From Gonocerus acuteangulatus (Eukaryota; Arthropoda; Insecta; Hemiptera; Coreidae): DNA of 64,000 nucleotides. Position numbers and translations under genes: made by a program. Below, piece by piece: positions 22,659 to 34,562 of the stretch (position 1 is the first letter of the stretch; the number at the start of each line of letters is the position of its first letter). The stretch lies in NCBI GenBank assembly GCA_946811695.1, contig OX328131.1, positions 6,387,043 to 6,451,042 on the forward strand, read 5' to 3'. The notes beneath the pieces were generated by a model. That model saw only the letters and a list, made by a program, of their open reading frames with translations, was not told the origin of the DNA and searched no databases.

Positions 22659-23418
22659 GGGTCTTTTTGCGAAGACCACATCCAGTTACTTTTGAAGTAG
22701 CAGCAGTGATTGTATCAGTGATACAGCGCATGCGCATAACCCCTTTGCCTTCCTATTCGAGGACTCCGATGACCAATTCCATTGGTTCTTGCTGGGAGTA
22801 AAGTAACCTTCAACTGTGAATTAGCTTTTGTTTATGAAAAAGCTTTGCTTTTGTTAGTGAGAAAAAATGAGCCTTTACAATTAGTTCGCGATGTTCCTGA
22901 CAATAAAAAAGGATTGGTTTCTTACTCGGAAAAATTAATGGAATCCTATTAATTTTAGCGAGTTGGATAGACTAGAGTCGCTAAAATTAGTAGAATTCTA
23001 CTAATTGCGAGTTGGATTGACTAGAGTTTTTGATATCTTCTTGAGCGAGCGGAAACGCATAGCGTGTAATTCTTAATAAAGGTAAAATATCCAAAAAAGA
23101 GAGAGAGAAAATGAATAAAATGTGTTTGTATACAAATATCGTTGTTTGTTATCCTTCATAACCTGCAAAACAGTCAACTTTAATGCTTAATAACTTTTCT
23201 CATAGTTGAGAGAATTGATTTAGATCATATTAACCTTTTTATTAATACATATTGCTTGCCATTATCTAATATGAATTATAACCGTAGATAACGAGTCAAG
23301 TAGTAATAGCAAAGAACCTGTAAGCTAATCAGTAAGCTTATCAGCGAGTACGAGTAACTGTTATAAATCACTACTGCTACTTCAAAAGTAACTGGATGTG
23401 GTCTTCGCAAAAAGACCC
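22659..23418. mobile_element. TIR DNA transposon, non-autonomous, 8-bp TSD
   Basis: TIR GGGTCTTTTTGCGAAGACC, about 50 bp, at both ends; exact duplication ATTGTATC at 22651-22658 and 23419-23426. 760 bp without an ORF of interest. It contains GCGCATGCGC at 22726-22735. A second copy starts at 23861. Confidence 0.85.
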
Positions 23419-23694
23419 ATTGTATCTTTAGACTGAAACAACCAATGGAAAAGTCTTCTGTAGGATAATGGAGTGTATTTTTGGTCTGGGTATCAACATG
23501 AAACGAAGGAGCTCTTACAACTGATTTTCATGACTTCAGATTACATTTAGTCAAAACGTTGTTCTTGTAGCAGATCTTTTTATCCTTTAGCTAGGGTGTA
23601 AATTTGTTTTATTTCTTGACGTTCTTCTCTCTTATTTATTTATTTATTTATTTGTTTTCAGAGACCCGTAACGTTTGGCGATGGTCTCCTTACA

Positions 23695-23728
23695 GTTTAT
23701 GACTATGAAAATCTCATAGTCATAAACT
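23695..23728. repeat. Perfect 14-bp hairpin
   Basis: GTTTATGACTATGA and its inverse around a 5-6 nt loop, just after a TTTA-repeat (23635-23652). Confidence 0.7.
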
Positions 23729-23860
23729 TCTCTCTTAAATTATTGATTTTATTATTGATTAAATAACGTACTTGTTTGTTAAAAACATTTTCATTTTAAT
23801 ACTTTCTTACAGAGCGATTAAAAGAACAAGAATAGCCATTGAGGGTACAATAAAATATAA

Positions 23861-24212
23861 GGGTCTTTTTGCGAAGACCACATCCAGTTACTTTTGAAGT
23901 AGCTGATTTTGTTGTATCAGTGATTGAGCTCATGCGCATAACTATTTTGCCTTCCAATTGGAGGATTCCGATGAGCAATTCTATTGGTTCTTGCTGGGAT
24001 TAAAGTAACCTGCAGTGAGAGAAAATGAGTCTTTTACAATTAGGTCGTGACGTTCCTGACAAAGAAAAGGGGATTGGTTTCTTACTCGGCAAAATTAATA
24101 GAATTCTAATTTTAGCGAGTTGGATTGACTAGAGTTTTGATATCTTCTTGAGCGAGCGGAAACACATAGCACGTATGCCCATAATGCTTAATAAATGTAA
24201 AATATCCAAAAA
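23861..24212 (+). mobile_element. Truncated copy of the 22659-23418 transposon
   Basis: Begins with the same TIR and follows the first copy through AAAATATCCAAAAA; the right half and right TIR are missing. Confidence 0.75.
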
Positions 24213-24407
24213 GTCTCTAGAATCTCGGCCGTCCAAACTTGTTTGTTTCCAGACCGCTTTCGGACCGACCAACTCAAAATGGCGGCAAACGACACACGAG
24301 TTTCAATAACGTCTACAGCCTCTAAATATGGACTGATTTTAAAGCGTTTTTTGTTGTTTTTTTTTTTTAACGAAAGCTAATAAAAATTAAAACAATTTTT
24401 TCAATAT

Positions 24408-24462
24408 GGCGCTAATGACCTAGATGTAGATGCGCCGTAAAAAAAAAAAAAAAAAAAAAAAT
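24408..24462 (+). mobile_element. tRNA-SINE tail with A24
   Basis: GGCGCTAATGACCTAGATG then TAGATGCGCCG and a run of about 24 A. Identical to the 3' end of the full SINE at 58660-58832. 5'-truncated. TTTTCAAT on both sides could be a short duplication. Confidence 0.7.
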
Positions 24463-25180
24463 GTTTTCAATTAATATTTTTGTTTTCCTAGTTTATTAAG
24501 TTACATGGAAAGAGGTTTATAACCGTCCGATATTTATAACCTTGCAATGTTTATAATCTTCCAATGCTTATAACCTTCTTGCTATCTTTCTTATAAATAA
24601 TTTTGAAATATGAATACTAATGCTTCTCCTATCGTAGTCGGTGCAGTTAAAAATTAACTGTTACACTAAGCTTTATTTCTTCGGGACTGATATACTTCCG
24701 GAAGATTGATTGGCCTATCAACTCCTCCTTCATACCTCCAACATTCAACCTAATCGAAGGTTTATATGCTTATTAGGTGGTATTTCTTAAATTAATCACT
24801 CATTTACACTCCACTACGAGGTCATTAGTGACGAGCACTGACTAAATCAGATTGGGTCGGGTCGGGAACAATGTAGGCACTCACGTCGGCCGCTGTCGGT
24901 CAAACGAAATCGGATTAAATCGGATCGGGATAAATACGGGTCTAATGTAGTTGGAGCCTTAGACGAGAACCAGATACAGTATCCATTTTGCCACGGGAGA
25001 CAATCTGAATTAATTTTGAAGATTTAAATATATCACATAAGCCTTGATGTTGAATCCATCCTCTACTAGTTGCCTATTCTACAGTACTAACAGGCTGAAG
25101 TTGGGGACGGAAGATCCGTTCAAGTTCCAGAGATCACAAAGCCCGCGAAGCACTTAATGAGCCGGCGTTCAGAGGAACCT
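24463..25180. other. No gene recognised
   Basis: AT-rich with a short TCGG-rich patch (24855-24935). No supported feature. Confidence 0.45.
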
Positions 25181-25189
25181 CTTTGATCT

Positions 25190-25380
25190 GTGGTTTAGTT
25201 CTGGATCGGAGCTCTCTTTCCATCAAGAGCCAACCTCTCAAAGCTGGGAAGTGCTTCGAAATAAGGATCTACTTTAGATCCAATCTGATATTTGTCCTGT
25301 CGGCTGAAGCTACAAGCAATAGACAGGTAATTAACTTTCAAGGATTTTCTCCTCAGGATGAATCTGGTAATATTCATTAT
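25190..25380. other. Unrecognised non-repetitive ORF region
   Basis: Open on both strands. The minus strand reads SRQDKYQIGSKVDPYFEALP and on to LALDGKRAPIQN after TTGCTTGTAG, an acceptor-like site; the plus strand has GACAGGTAATT, a donor-like site. No domain recognised. It could be a host exon or chance. Confidence 0.25.
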
Positions 25381-25401
25381 ACAGGCACCCTAGGATGGTA
25401 A

Positions 25402-26160
25402 AAAAAATGAAGTTTTTTTTAGAGTCTAATAAAAGAATAATCTATGGTAAATCTGAGCATCCTAGAACATATGGAAGGCAGTGCTCAACAAAGTTCAGCT
25501 TTCATACATTTCTGTAAAACACTTGAGTTTAGAAAATTTTTGTTTCTTTCTTTTTCAGGATGTAGAAGTTAACAAAGCTGTTCATATCTTTATTACAGTT
25601 GATATTAAACATTTTCGGCAGTTATAAAACTTCAAATATTTGTTACTTTCGGGTATTTAACGCCTTTTTTGTTTTACGGTTTTTAAACTGCAAAATTGAG
25701 CTACTTCCAAAGACAAAATTTAAAGACTTCATTTTTAAAATGGTCTTCATTATAAAATGTACTTATTTTTAACATGGTTTCTAATGTAAAATAACCGAAT
25801 AAATTTAAGCTTTTGTAACCTAACATGTCTTGTCATTTTTTTAAAAATTGTAAATAAATTCCCATTTTTGTATTTTAAAACAGCATTGAGCACTGCCTTC
25901 CCAGTGACTTATGACCTTGACATTTTGTCTTATTTCTTCTTTTATCAAATAGAAAATAATTGGGGGGTCCCCTGGCATTTACATTCAACTTGGGTTTTTA
26001 CTATTACATCTTGGACCACCCTAGGGCACCCACCCCCCAAAAGAGTGGTATTTTCAAAGACACCATTCATATCGCACCAGTATTTCTAAAGAAACATAAA
26101 AATCGGTTTTATTCGTACCGTCGTAGTTAGGACTATGAAAGACATGATAAATATCTCTTT
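25402..26160. other. AT-rich stretch, nothing recognised
   Basis: No coding or repeat signature I can support. Confidence 0.45.
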
Positions 26161-26171
26161 ATCAACCTTCA

Positions 26172-26333
26172 ATACTGTATCTTCCTAGCTTCAGAGCTTT
26201 TACAACACAAGAGGGCACTTGTGTCACTCTTCCTGTATTAATCCTAAGCCCCCTAGGTATCTTCTTAGCTTCAGAGCTTTTACACCAGAGGGCACTTGTG
26301 TCACTCTTCCTGTCTTAATCCTAAGCCCCCTAT
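26172..26333. repeat. Two direct copies, about 80 bp each
   Basis: TAGCTTCAGAGCTTTTACA ... CCTAAGCCCCCTA twice, with a few substitutions and a small deletion. Confidence 0.85.
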
Positions 26334-26447
26334 ATATGCAAGAGTGATACATTTTTAGCTGAGTTTATTTTTAGGTTGTGTCAAGTTAGAAATATTTGTG
26401 CGATATGTTATTATGTACTTACATGTAACACGCTGAATCAGAATCCA

Positions 26448-26640
26448 GAGTCCGTTTCACCCAATCATATCAGGTTTATGAGCATTTGAAGGTCAAATCA
26501 AGTTCATTTCAAGGAAAAATATGTATATTTTGAAAAAAAAAAAAAAAAAATGAATTTCGACTGCAGATTCATTTCTTGCAAAATATTTATCCTTGAAATG
26601 ACCTTTATTTGGTTCCAATGAGGTGAAACAGACCCTCAAA
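26448..26640. repeat. Imperfect inverted repeat around an A-run
   Basis: Arms around GTTTCACCCAATCATAT and its inverse GAGGTGAAAC, with TCATTTCAAGG and CCTTGAAATGA closer in. Likely a MITE-like element. Confidence 0.5.
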
Positions 26641-26748
26641 ACCATGGAAAAAACGTAATTTATCCATTTTTTTTTTAAATTAAAAACAAAATATGTTGTC
26701 TGATATTTTTTTCGATTTACGCATACATTAATTAATGTTTATGTTGCC

Positions 26749-26757
26749 TATAAAAGG
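26749..26757 (+). promoter_or_regulatory. TATA-box-like TATAAAAGG
   Basis: A perfect TATAAAAGG followed by GTGCCGTCGTCG and a G-rich stretch leading into the 46-bp array. Could be an LTR or transposon promoter; no second LTR was found. Confidence 0.25.
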
Positions 26758-26930
26758 AGAAGTGCCGTCGTCGCATAACCCCCTGGGATGTTGAGTGATC
26801 TCACTCGAGGGAGTGTAGTGATGTAGTTAGTGTTAGTGCGGGTTAGTTACGGGAGGATTCACTAATTAACACCGTATTAGAGCATCAAGGGAGTTGCTGA
26901 TGGAGAATTTAGCAGCTCCGGCGTTGGGCA

Positions 26931-27390
26931 ATTTGGATTGTAATGCCCGCTATCTTGACAATATTATCAAAGACATATTTGGATTGTAATGCCCGCTATC
27001 TTGACAATATTATCAAAGACATATTTGGATTGTAATGCCCGCTATCTTGACAATATTATCAAAGACATATTTGGATTGTAATGCCCGCTATTTTGACAAT
27101 ATTATCAAAGACATATTTGGATTGTAATGCCCGCTATCTTGACAATATTATCAAAGACATATTTGGATTGTAATGCCCGCTATCTTGACAATATTATCAA
27201 AGACATATTTGGATTGTAATGCCCGCTAACTTGACAATATTATCAAAGACATATTTGGATTGTAATGCCCGCTATCTTGACAATATTATCAAAGACATAT
27301 TTGGATTGTAATGCCCGCTATCTTGACAATATTATCAAAGACATATTTCGATTGTAATGCCCGCTATCTTGACAATATTATCAAAGACAT
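26931..27390. repeat. 46-bp minisatellite, exactly 10 units
   Basis: Unit ATTTGGATTGTAATGCCCGC ... TCAAAGACAT, with only three single-base variants among the ten units. Confidence 0.96.
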
Positions 27391-27430
27391 ATGATTCGAA
27401 AAGTTTTATTTACACACAACAACCTCAGTA

Positions 27431-27604
27431 GCCAACGGCCACGTTGAATGCTCCAGTTCCCGTTAAGCAACGTGGGGCGTGGTCAGAACCTGAATGGGTG
27501 ACCGACCTCGTGCTGTTGGCATTATAAAAAGGTGGCAACCTGTAGATAGCCCGGCGTTAATAGCCCAATTGTTGATAAGCCGTTAAACACGAAAAAACAA
27601 AAAC
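27431..27604 (+). mobile_element. 5S rRNA-derived SINE
   Basis: The head follows 5S rRNA: GCCAACGGCCACGTTGAATG, then GTTAAGCAACG, TGGGGCGTGGTCAGAACCTG, AATGGGTGACCG and closing GTGCTGTTGGC. About 25 nt are deleted in the region between helix II and loop A, so it is not a working 5S gene. The body (GGCAACCTGTAGATAGCCC ... CCGTTAAACACG) ends in an A-rich tail. Confidence 0.75.
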
Positions 27605-27621
27605 AACCTTAGCAGGTAGCC

Positions 27622-27662
27622 TTTTAGCGCGGTTCCTCCCTCCCAACATGGGGGGGGGGAGC
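27622..27662 (-). mobile_element. Helitron-like subfamily 2, 3' hairpin end
   Basis: TTAGCGCGGTTCCTCCC then GGGGGGGGGAGC: the hairpin is decayed on its second arm. Confidence 0.4.
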
Positions 27663-27683
27663 AACCCAAACACACTTACGACG

Positions 27684-28432
27684 CACAGTGGGGCCAAAAT
27701 GCATAAAAGTGTTTCAAAAAAAGGGATACGGCCTCTAAATCTCTAAATGAAAGCTAATAACATCTAAAACAAATCTGTCGAGCCAGATTTGTTTTTTGTT
27801 TTCCCTGTTTAATAAATTATGTGTAATTAATTCACGAATTTTTACAATTCAACGTAAAATAATATTTTATTTTTCATCAAACATTAACACATATATCGTT
27901 AAAATTAAACTTTCAAATCCTGATTAGACTTTCAAAAGAACTGAGACATCTTGATAAATCGTAAATTTATCTTAATTAAAGAATGAGATTAATTGAAATA
28001 ACATGATTTTTGAATGATTCGAAACTAGATATTGATTTTTCCAAGTCTAATCAGGATTTGAAACTAGATATTGATTTTTCCAAGTCTAATCAGGATTTGA
28101 AACTAGATATTGATTTTTCCAAGTCTAATCAGGATTTGAAACTAGATATTGATTTTTCCAAGTCTAATCAGGATTTGAAAGTTTAATTTCAACTACATCA
28201 GTGCTGACATTTTGGTAGATGAAAAATAAAATAATATTTTATGTCCAATTGTAAGAGTATGTAAATTAATTATACGTAATTTATTAAACAGGGAAAACAA
28301 TAAACAAAAATCTGGCCAGACAGATCTGATTTCCATGTTATTAGCTTTCATTTAAAATAACATTCATTCAAATCGGTTAAGATTTAGAGGCTGTAGCTTT
28401 TTTTGAAACACTAAATGTCTTTGCCCACTGTG
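27684..28432. mobile_element. Long-TIR element with a central 39-bp array
   Basis: Termini CACAGTGGGGCCAAAATG and, inverted, CACAGTGGGCAAAG. Arms of about 200 bp match imperfectly, including GTGTTTCAAAAAAAG, GCCTCTAAATC and AAATAATATTTTAT. The centre (28021-28180) holds four copies of a 39-bp unit GAAACTAGATATTGATTTT... A related fragment is near 24310-24390. No coding and no certain duplication. Confidence 0.7.
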
Positions 28433-28462
28433 TGAAGTCGCAATCAGATAAGTTCACCAAAT

Positions 28463-28545
28463 AAAAAAACCATCATCCCTAGCGGGAATCGAACCCAAGA
28501 CCCTAGGGAAGGACACCTGACTCTGAATCACCGGGCTTTAAGAAA
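28463..28545 (-). mobile_element. tRNA-derived SINE head (relic)
   Basis: The minus strand has GGTGATTCAGAGTCAGGTG, a degraded A box, and GGTTCGATTCC, a perfect B box (28485-28495), followed by a T7 run. The arms do not fold as a full tRNA. Confidence 0.5.
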
Positions 28546-29318
28546 TAATACTAAATATTACTACCTTTTTCACCATTTCTTTATTGGCTTACATGCTAAT
28601 TGGTGGTATTCGCCAGTAAAGGTAGTGTGGTAGGCTTGAAGGGATATTCTTATTATTAGGAGACTTACTCTATCTATTAGAACTGATTGGAACATATTGA
28701 CGCCAACAGCCAACCTGTAGGAGATCTTTTCATCTCCATCCCCATACGGGGATAATAACCTATAAAGAGGTAACTAATCAAAAATTATATCCAGGAGCGT
28801 TCATGTGACGTAAAAAATGTTAAATGCCTTTACACTCATTGCCACCGGTCCTCCTTCAAGACATTTCAAAATTAAATAACCATTTTTATCTTCATTACAA
28901 GAAACTATGAAAAAAAAAATTATCATTTCAATAAATTAAACAGTAATGTCGTTTTTCTGAAAACTATGTTTTTCAAATCGGACGATACTTTAATATTCAC
29001 CCGATTAACTTCATCAATTTTGCCCGCAGCTTTCTAATGGTATTTGCTAGTAATGAACGTAGGATGTTTTCGATTTTATGAATTTCGACGAATGTTTTAT
29101 TAGAAAAGGAAGAATTGCTTACAATTTTCGAAAAAATTAATATTTCTTAAAATTCCTAGGTAGGTACTTTACTAGATTTTATTTTCTTCTTTTACATTAA
29201 TATGATTTTTTTCTAGATTTAAAATTGCCGCCTGCTGACTATTGTCCGTGAAAAAGAGGGTTTTCGTTCGTCAGACCGAAGCACCGCCATTATGTTTTGG
29301 AAGAATAACATTTTTTTG
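28546..29318. other. No gene recognised
   Basis: AT-rich, with no supported feature up to the 77-bp array. Confidence 0.45.
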
Positions 29319-30012
29319 TGAGGGAGGATACTTCAACACATTCTGGACCAATGTATTCGAAAGAAAATTCCACCAGGGCCCAACTCTTCTTTTTGTGAGG
29401 GAGGATACTTCAACACATTCTGGACCAATGTATTCGAAGGGAAATTCCACCAGGGCCCAACTCTTCTTTTTGTGAGGGAGGATACTTCAACACATTCTGG
29501 AACAATGTATTCGAAGGGAAATTCCACCAGGGCCCAACTCTTCTTTTTGTGAGGGAGGATACTTCAACACATTCTGGAACAATGTATTCGAAGGGAAATT
29601 CCACCAGGGCCCAACTCTTCTTTTTGTGAGGGAGGATACTTCAACACATTCTGGACCAATGTATTCGAAGGGAAATTCCACCAGGGCCCAACTCTTCTTT
29701 TTGTGAGGGAGGATACTTCAACACATTCTGGACCAATGTATTCGAAGGGAAATTCCACCAGGGCCCAACTCTTCTTTTTGTGAGGGAGGATACTTCAACA
29801 CATTCTGGACCAATGTATTCGAAGGGAAATTCCACCAGGGCCCAACTCTTCTTTTTGTGAGGGAGGATACTTCAACACATTCTGGACCAATGTATTCGAA
29901 GGGAAATTCCACCAGGGCCCAACTCTTCTTTTTGTGAGGGAGGATACTTCAACACATTCTGGACCAATGTATTCGAAGGGAAATTCCACCAGGGCCCAAC
30001 TCTTCTTTTTGT
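29319..30012. repeat. 77-bp minisatellite, 9 units
   Basis: Unit ACTTCAACACATTCTGGACC ... TGAGGGAGGAT, near identical; variants are GGAACAATG in units 3-4 and a changed first unit. Short minus-strand ORFs (MEFPFEYI...) are products of the repeat. Confidence 0.96.
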
Positions 30013-30044
30013 ATAGTTATTTCAGCAAACATATGTTAAAAAAG

Positions 30045-31026
30045 TCCGTCACGCAGGAGCTGCATAACCAACCACTTTCCTCAGAATTTTTGTAGTGTAG
30101 ACTACATTACTGAATAATTTTCTGTGAATAACCTAGTATATAAATATAATAAAAACGTGAATAGTTCTGCTCATTTACATTTCTTATGAGAACTGTTCAA
30201 TTATTAATTTTGTAAATAATTTGCTTCCAGAGTTATGTTAATACATGATACTTTACTACTTAAAAAATACACAAAAACTTCATTTTCCGTCTTTTGATCT
30301 GACGCAGGAACAGGATACAGTAACCCTAGTGGGAGATAGCTCTCCTCGCGGCCGCTTTGGGAACCTACGTCTGGCGGGCTAATTCTCATGAAACAGAGTT
30401 TAAATAAAACACTCCAACACTTTCCAATAGACCGATTTACTTCATTTTTACAACACTTCTTTCTCATGAGATACCCACGACGTCTACCGCGTTTCGTTAC
30501 AATACAGCAGAAATTACGACCGGTATGAGTATATTAGTACTTTAAGTCCGGAGTAACCCCCCCCCCCCCCCAATAACTCGATTTAATTTATTTTTACAAA
30601 CCATTTTTCTCTATTGATTACCACCACGAATACCGAGTTTCGTTGAAATTTAGCAAAAATTACGGCTGGTAGTGGCAAATTGGGAATGTGGGTCCGGAGT
30701 AAACCCCCCCCCCTCCTAATGAACCGATTTAATTTATTTTTACAACGTATTTCTCTCTTTAGATCAACGTAACGAATACCGAGTTTCGTTGAAATATAAC
30801 AAAAACTACGGCTAGTATGGTCAAATTAATGTTTTGGGTCCGGGGTAAACCCCCCCTCTCGGTGGACCGATTTTGGTGGTTAACGAACTCGTTCAATCGT
30901 TTGCTAATTGAACGCTATAGACCACGTTTCGTGAAGAAAAAACAAAAACTCTGGCCGCTATCGTGTTAACAGACACATATATATCTATCTATATATATAT
31001 AAATTTTAACGGGGGTCATTTTCGTT
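30045..31026 (+). mobile_element. Helitron/Helentron-like element, copy 3 (3' end replaced)
   Basis: Begins TCCGTCACGCAGGAGC and keeps the four internal units, but where the hairpin end should lie the 26-bp array at 31026 begins instead. The (TA)n is short here (30974-31000). Confidence 0.65.
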
Positions 31027-31122
31027 ACCCCTTAATGCCTTTAGGTAGTATTACCCCTTAATGCCTTTAGGTAGTATTACCCCTTAATGCCTTTAGGTAG
31101 TATTACCCCTTAATGCCTTTAG
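31026..31122. repeat. 26-bp minisatellite, about 4 units
   Basis: ACCCCTTAATGCCTTTAGG TAGTATT, replacing the missing 3' end of the preceding element. Confidence 0.92.
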
Positions 31123-31493
31123 TAGATATTTATTTTTTTATTTTTTTTTTAATTTGGATCAAAACAATCTGTTTTTATGATAAACTTAAATAAATAAGTC
31201 CATAATTTCATGGTTATAAATGTAGCCGGTAGAGAATTCCCTCTGAATACAATATAAAAAGCTTTTTGCTTTCAGAAAAGAAGATTGCTGTTGATAATGA
31301 AGACAAGAGAGGAAGAAGAGGGAGGTTAAAAATGAAGTGGCCATTAAAAAGTTTCTGGAGATCTTGAACGAGTCAGTCATGAATAAAAAAGGCGGGAATT
31401 AGCAAAGAGCTAAGAGAAATGACATCAATTATGACAGTAGATTTACCCGACAACATTTCTTCATCCTCTAGTAGTCAGTTAGCGGAGTAGGAC
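31123..31493. other. AT-rich, nothing recognised
   Basis: Includes T-rich stretch 31129-31151. No supported gene. Confidence 0.45.
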
Positions 31494-31735
31494 ATTATTC
31501 AATATTCATTCATATAAATTTTTATTGAATAATAATGTATTCATTCATTCAATAATTCATCCACTGATTGATTTTTTTATTCTATGAATAACACGGTTGG
31601 CTCATTATTCAATATTTTTTTATATAATAGGAATGTATTCATTCATTCAATAATTCGTCCACTGATTGATTTTTTTTTCTATGAATAACACGGTTGGCTC
31701 ATTATTCAATATTTTTTTATTGAATAAGGATTTAT
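31494..31735. repeat. Two and a half direct copies, about 107 bp
   Basis: GTATTCATTCATTCAATAAT, then CCACTGATTGATTTTTTT and AACACGGTTGGCTCATT, repeated with small indels. Confidence 0.8.
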
Positions 31736-31906
31736 TGATTGAATGATTTTTATTTTATTTATTTAATGAATAATTAATTATTTTTCATTCTACATTCATT
31801 ATCATGATGATTAGATAGTTAGCCGTCGAGGTGATAGGTAAAGATGGAATGGTTGGGATTCGGCTAAAGAAACCTCAATATGATTTTTTTTTTTTTAAAT
31901 CTATAT

Positions 31907-31947
31907 TTTGGACGTTTCGGCTACTCATTGGCAGCCTTCGTCAGCAA
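31907..31947 (-). ncRNA. Hammerhead ribozyme-like motif (left arm of pair)
   Basis: Minus strand: TTG + CTGACGA + stem II (GGCTGC with GTAGCC) + GAAA + CG + TC + CAA. The core is canonical with N7 = C; stem I is only 3 bp. Part of a foldback (31810-32130) whose loop also contains an inverted AGTGACCATTG / CAATGGTCACT. Confidence 0.65.
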
Positions 31948-32078
31948 TGGAACTGCCGGGAGGCAGAGGAAGACCAATGTTGACAGTTAAGTGACCATTG
32001 AGAAAGTCACTTAACTTGACCTCCACAATGGTCACTTCACTGTCAACCTTGGTCTTCCTCTGCCTCCAGGCATTACCA

Positions 32079-32120
32079 TTGCTGACGAAGGCTACCAATG
32101 AGTAGCCGAAACCAGAATAT
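32079..32120 (+). ncRNA. Hammerhead ribozyme-like motif (right arm, damaged site)
   Basis: CTGACGA + stem II (GGCTAC with GTAGCC) + GAAA are intact, but the following CGTC is changed to CCAG, so the cleavage step is lost. Inverted partner of 31907-31947. Confidence 0.55.
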
Positions 32121-32130
32121 AGATTTTTTT

Positions 32131-33104
32131 AAAAGTGAAAGACTTACATTCATTATTTTTGTACATTTAAAATAATGTGGTTCTAGGAACAACAAACTCA
32201 GATTATTTAAGTTCAGTAAACAATATCGCTTAAATAAATAATTATCATTAAAATAAGAAAAAGATTAATGAACATAGTCATTATTATTTGAAAAGATTGT
32301 ATTTAACGAAACATTTCTATCAAGTAAAACAATTTTATTTGAATAAATAACTTTCATTCAATAAAACTTTTTCATACAATAAATCATTTTTATTCAATAC
32401 AAATTTTCATTTAATAATTCATTCATATTCAATAATGAATAAAAATAAAAAGTTACGTTTTTCATCGAATCGATAAATAATGAATCTAAAATTATTCATT
32501 TTTCAGATTGAAATAAAAGATTTATTCGTTATTCATTATTCTGAACGATTTTTGACCAACACTATTGGTTTGTTAGAACCGGGATTTTCAGCATTTTAGG
32601 ACATTACCAAGGGATTGGAGTTCCACTTGTGTAACAATGTTTTATATAATAAAATTATGTGCTTCCAGGGTCCAAGTCATAACAAATATTATGGTCTTCG
32701 TCTATTGATCGCGTCTATCTTCCTCACCGACCTTTCGATAGTCATACTGCTGCAACAGACAGGGTTACCCATAATTTTTGTGATGTCTTATAAAGTTCTT
32801 CAAATATTTATCGATCCTTATTTCAATAAAATGAAGTGATGAGGTTCGGAACAACAAAACTTAAAATAAAAACAGAACTTGTTAAAGAAGGCAAAACCAA
32901 ACAACCCAATATAACTGATTAATAGCTGCAAAAATATTTAACATACACAAAATGTAAATATATCCATAACAGTGTAATATGCAATACACAACAATTATTA
33001 TTATTATTATTATTATGGGGTGTGTCTTCTCAGATTCCTGGAGTAAATTCTTTCGGGAGCTATTGCCAACCGAAAGAATTGTTGTTTTTATTAGTTTTTT
33101 TTTA
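32131..33104. other. AT-rich, nothing coding recognised; (ATT)n
   Basis: ATT repeat at 32996-33016. A 74-codon ORF at 32615-32839 is hydrophobic and unrecognised. Confidence 0.4.
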
Positions 33105-33225
33105 TTAGCACTTTCCTCCGAAGGAAAGTAGCTATTGAGGTTGCACTCATGATGGAATTTTTGAAAAATTTCTTCAAATCTTTATCGATCCTACCTATTA
33201 GACACCGAAAATGACCTCAGATAAA

Positions 33226-33278
<53 letters not shown>

Positions 33279-34170
33279 TATGTCTGTTAACACGATAGCG
33301 GCCAGAGTTTTTGTTTTTTCGTCACGAAACTTGGTATATAGCATTCAATTAGCAAACGATTGAACGAGTTCGTTCCCCACCAAAATCGGTCCACCGGAAG
33401 GGGGGGTTTACCCCGAACCCAAAACACTAATTTGACCATGCCAGCCGTAATATTTGTTATATTTCAACGAAACTTGGTATTCGTAGTGGTAATCTAGAGA
33501 GAAAAATGAGATGTAAAAATAAACTAAATCGGTTCATTAGGAGGGGGGTTTACTCCGGACCCACAATACCAATTCTTGCCAGCCACTACCAGCCGTGATT
33601 TTTGGTATATTTCGACGAAACTCGGTATTCGTAGTGGTAATCCACTAATGTGTTGTAAAAATAAACTAAATCGGTTCATTAGAAGGGCGGTTACTCTGGA
33701 CCTAAAGTACTAATATACTCATACCGGTCGTGATTTCTGCTGTATTGTAACGAAACGCGGTATACGTCGTGGGAAAGAATTGTTGTAAAAATGAGCTAAA
33801 TCAGTCAATCGGAAAGGGGGGGGGGGGTTACTTTGTAATATATTTCAATAGAATAGCCAGCTTGACGTAGGTTCGCAAGGCCACCGCAAGGAGCGCTATC
33901 TCCCACAAGAGGGACTGTATCCTATTCCTGCGTCAGATCAAAAATAAGAATTTTTTTGTATTTATTACGTAGTGTAGTAGGTACCATGTGTAAACATAAC
34001 TCTGGAAGCAAATTAATAATTTATCAGTTACTCATTAAAAAATTAAAAGAGAAATATTCATGTTTTTATTTTATATATGTAGGATATTTTTAGCAAATTG
34101 TTCTGGAAAGCAGTCTATACTACCCAAATTCTGAGGAAAGTGCTTAGTTATGCAGCTCCTGCGTGACGGA
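33105..34170 (-). mobile_element. Helitron/Helentron-like element, copy 4
   Basis: Full-length, with hairpin and CTAA-type end on the left and TCCGTCACGC end on the right; four internal units. The base after CTAA differs from the other copies (T rather than A), which helps to place the boundary. Confidence 0.65.
33231..33283. repeat. (TA)n inside copy 4
   Basis: TA run at the element's standard internal position. Confidence 0.95.
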
Positions 34171-34192
34171 CTTTTTTTTATTATTATATTTT

Positions 34193-34535
34193 ATTTATCT
34201 TACCACGTGCGTTCCTTTAAACATTTTCGAACTATTCTCGCTTGTTGAGCATCTTTAATCAGTTCCTCCGAGATTTTCAAGTATTTCGTAGCTGTAACTG
34301 TGGTCTTTGGTATGAGTGCATTAGCCGATATAATAATAGCTGTTATCCTTGCGGAATCTAACTTATACAGATCTTTCAACTCTATGGCCAAGTCTGGGTA
34401 TTTTCACAGTTTATTGGCATAAGATTTCCGAATATTCTCATCATTCGGGACAGCGATATCAATAATATCAGCTCTCTTATTCCCTTTGTCAATGATAAGA
34501 ATATCCGGTTTATTGTGATGGACAATACGGTGATG
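34193..34535 (-). pseudogene. LINE C-terminal restriction-like endonuclease piece
   Basis: The minus strand reads [20 protein letters not shown] then IAVPNDENI, and after a stop (TGA, 34404-34406) KYPDLAIELKDLYKLDSARI and ISANALIPKTT ... IVRKCLK. The KPD ... D-x-AVP ... K-x-YPDL order matches the C-terminal PD-(D/E)XK-type domain and tail of RLE-bearing non-LTR elements (R2/R4/Dong-like) and related RT ORFs. Only the end survives, with one in-frame stop. It abuts the 5' end of the preceding Helitron-like copy. Clade uncertain. Confidence 0.65.
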
Positions 34536-34562
34536 GACAATAAGTTATTATTATTATTATAT

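Noticed and set aside
26740..27420. LTR retrotransposon suggested by TATAAAAGG
   Set aside because: No second LTR, primer-binding site or gag-pol remnant nearby; kept only as a weak promoter-like note.
27431..27540. Functional 5S rRNA gene
   Set aside because: Internal deletion and a fused SINE body; the second copy at 56963 is even shorter.
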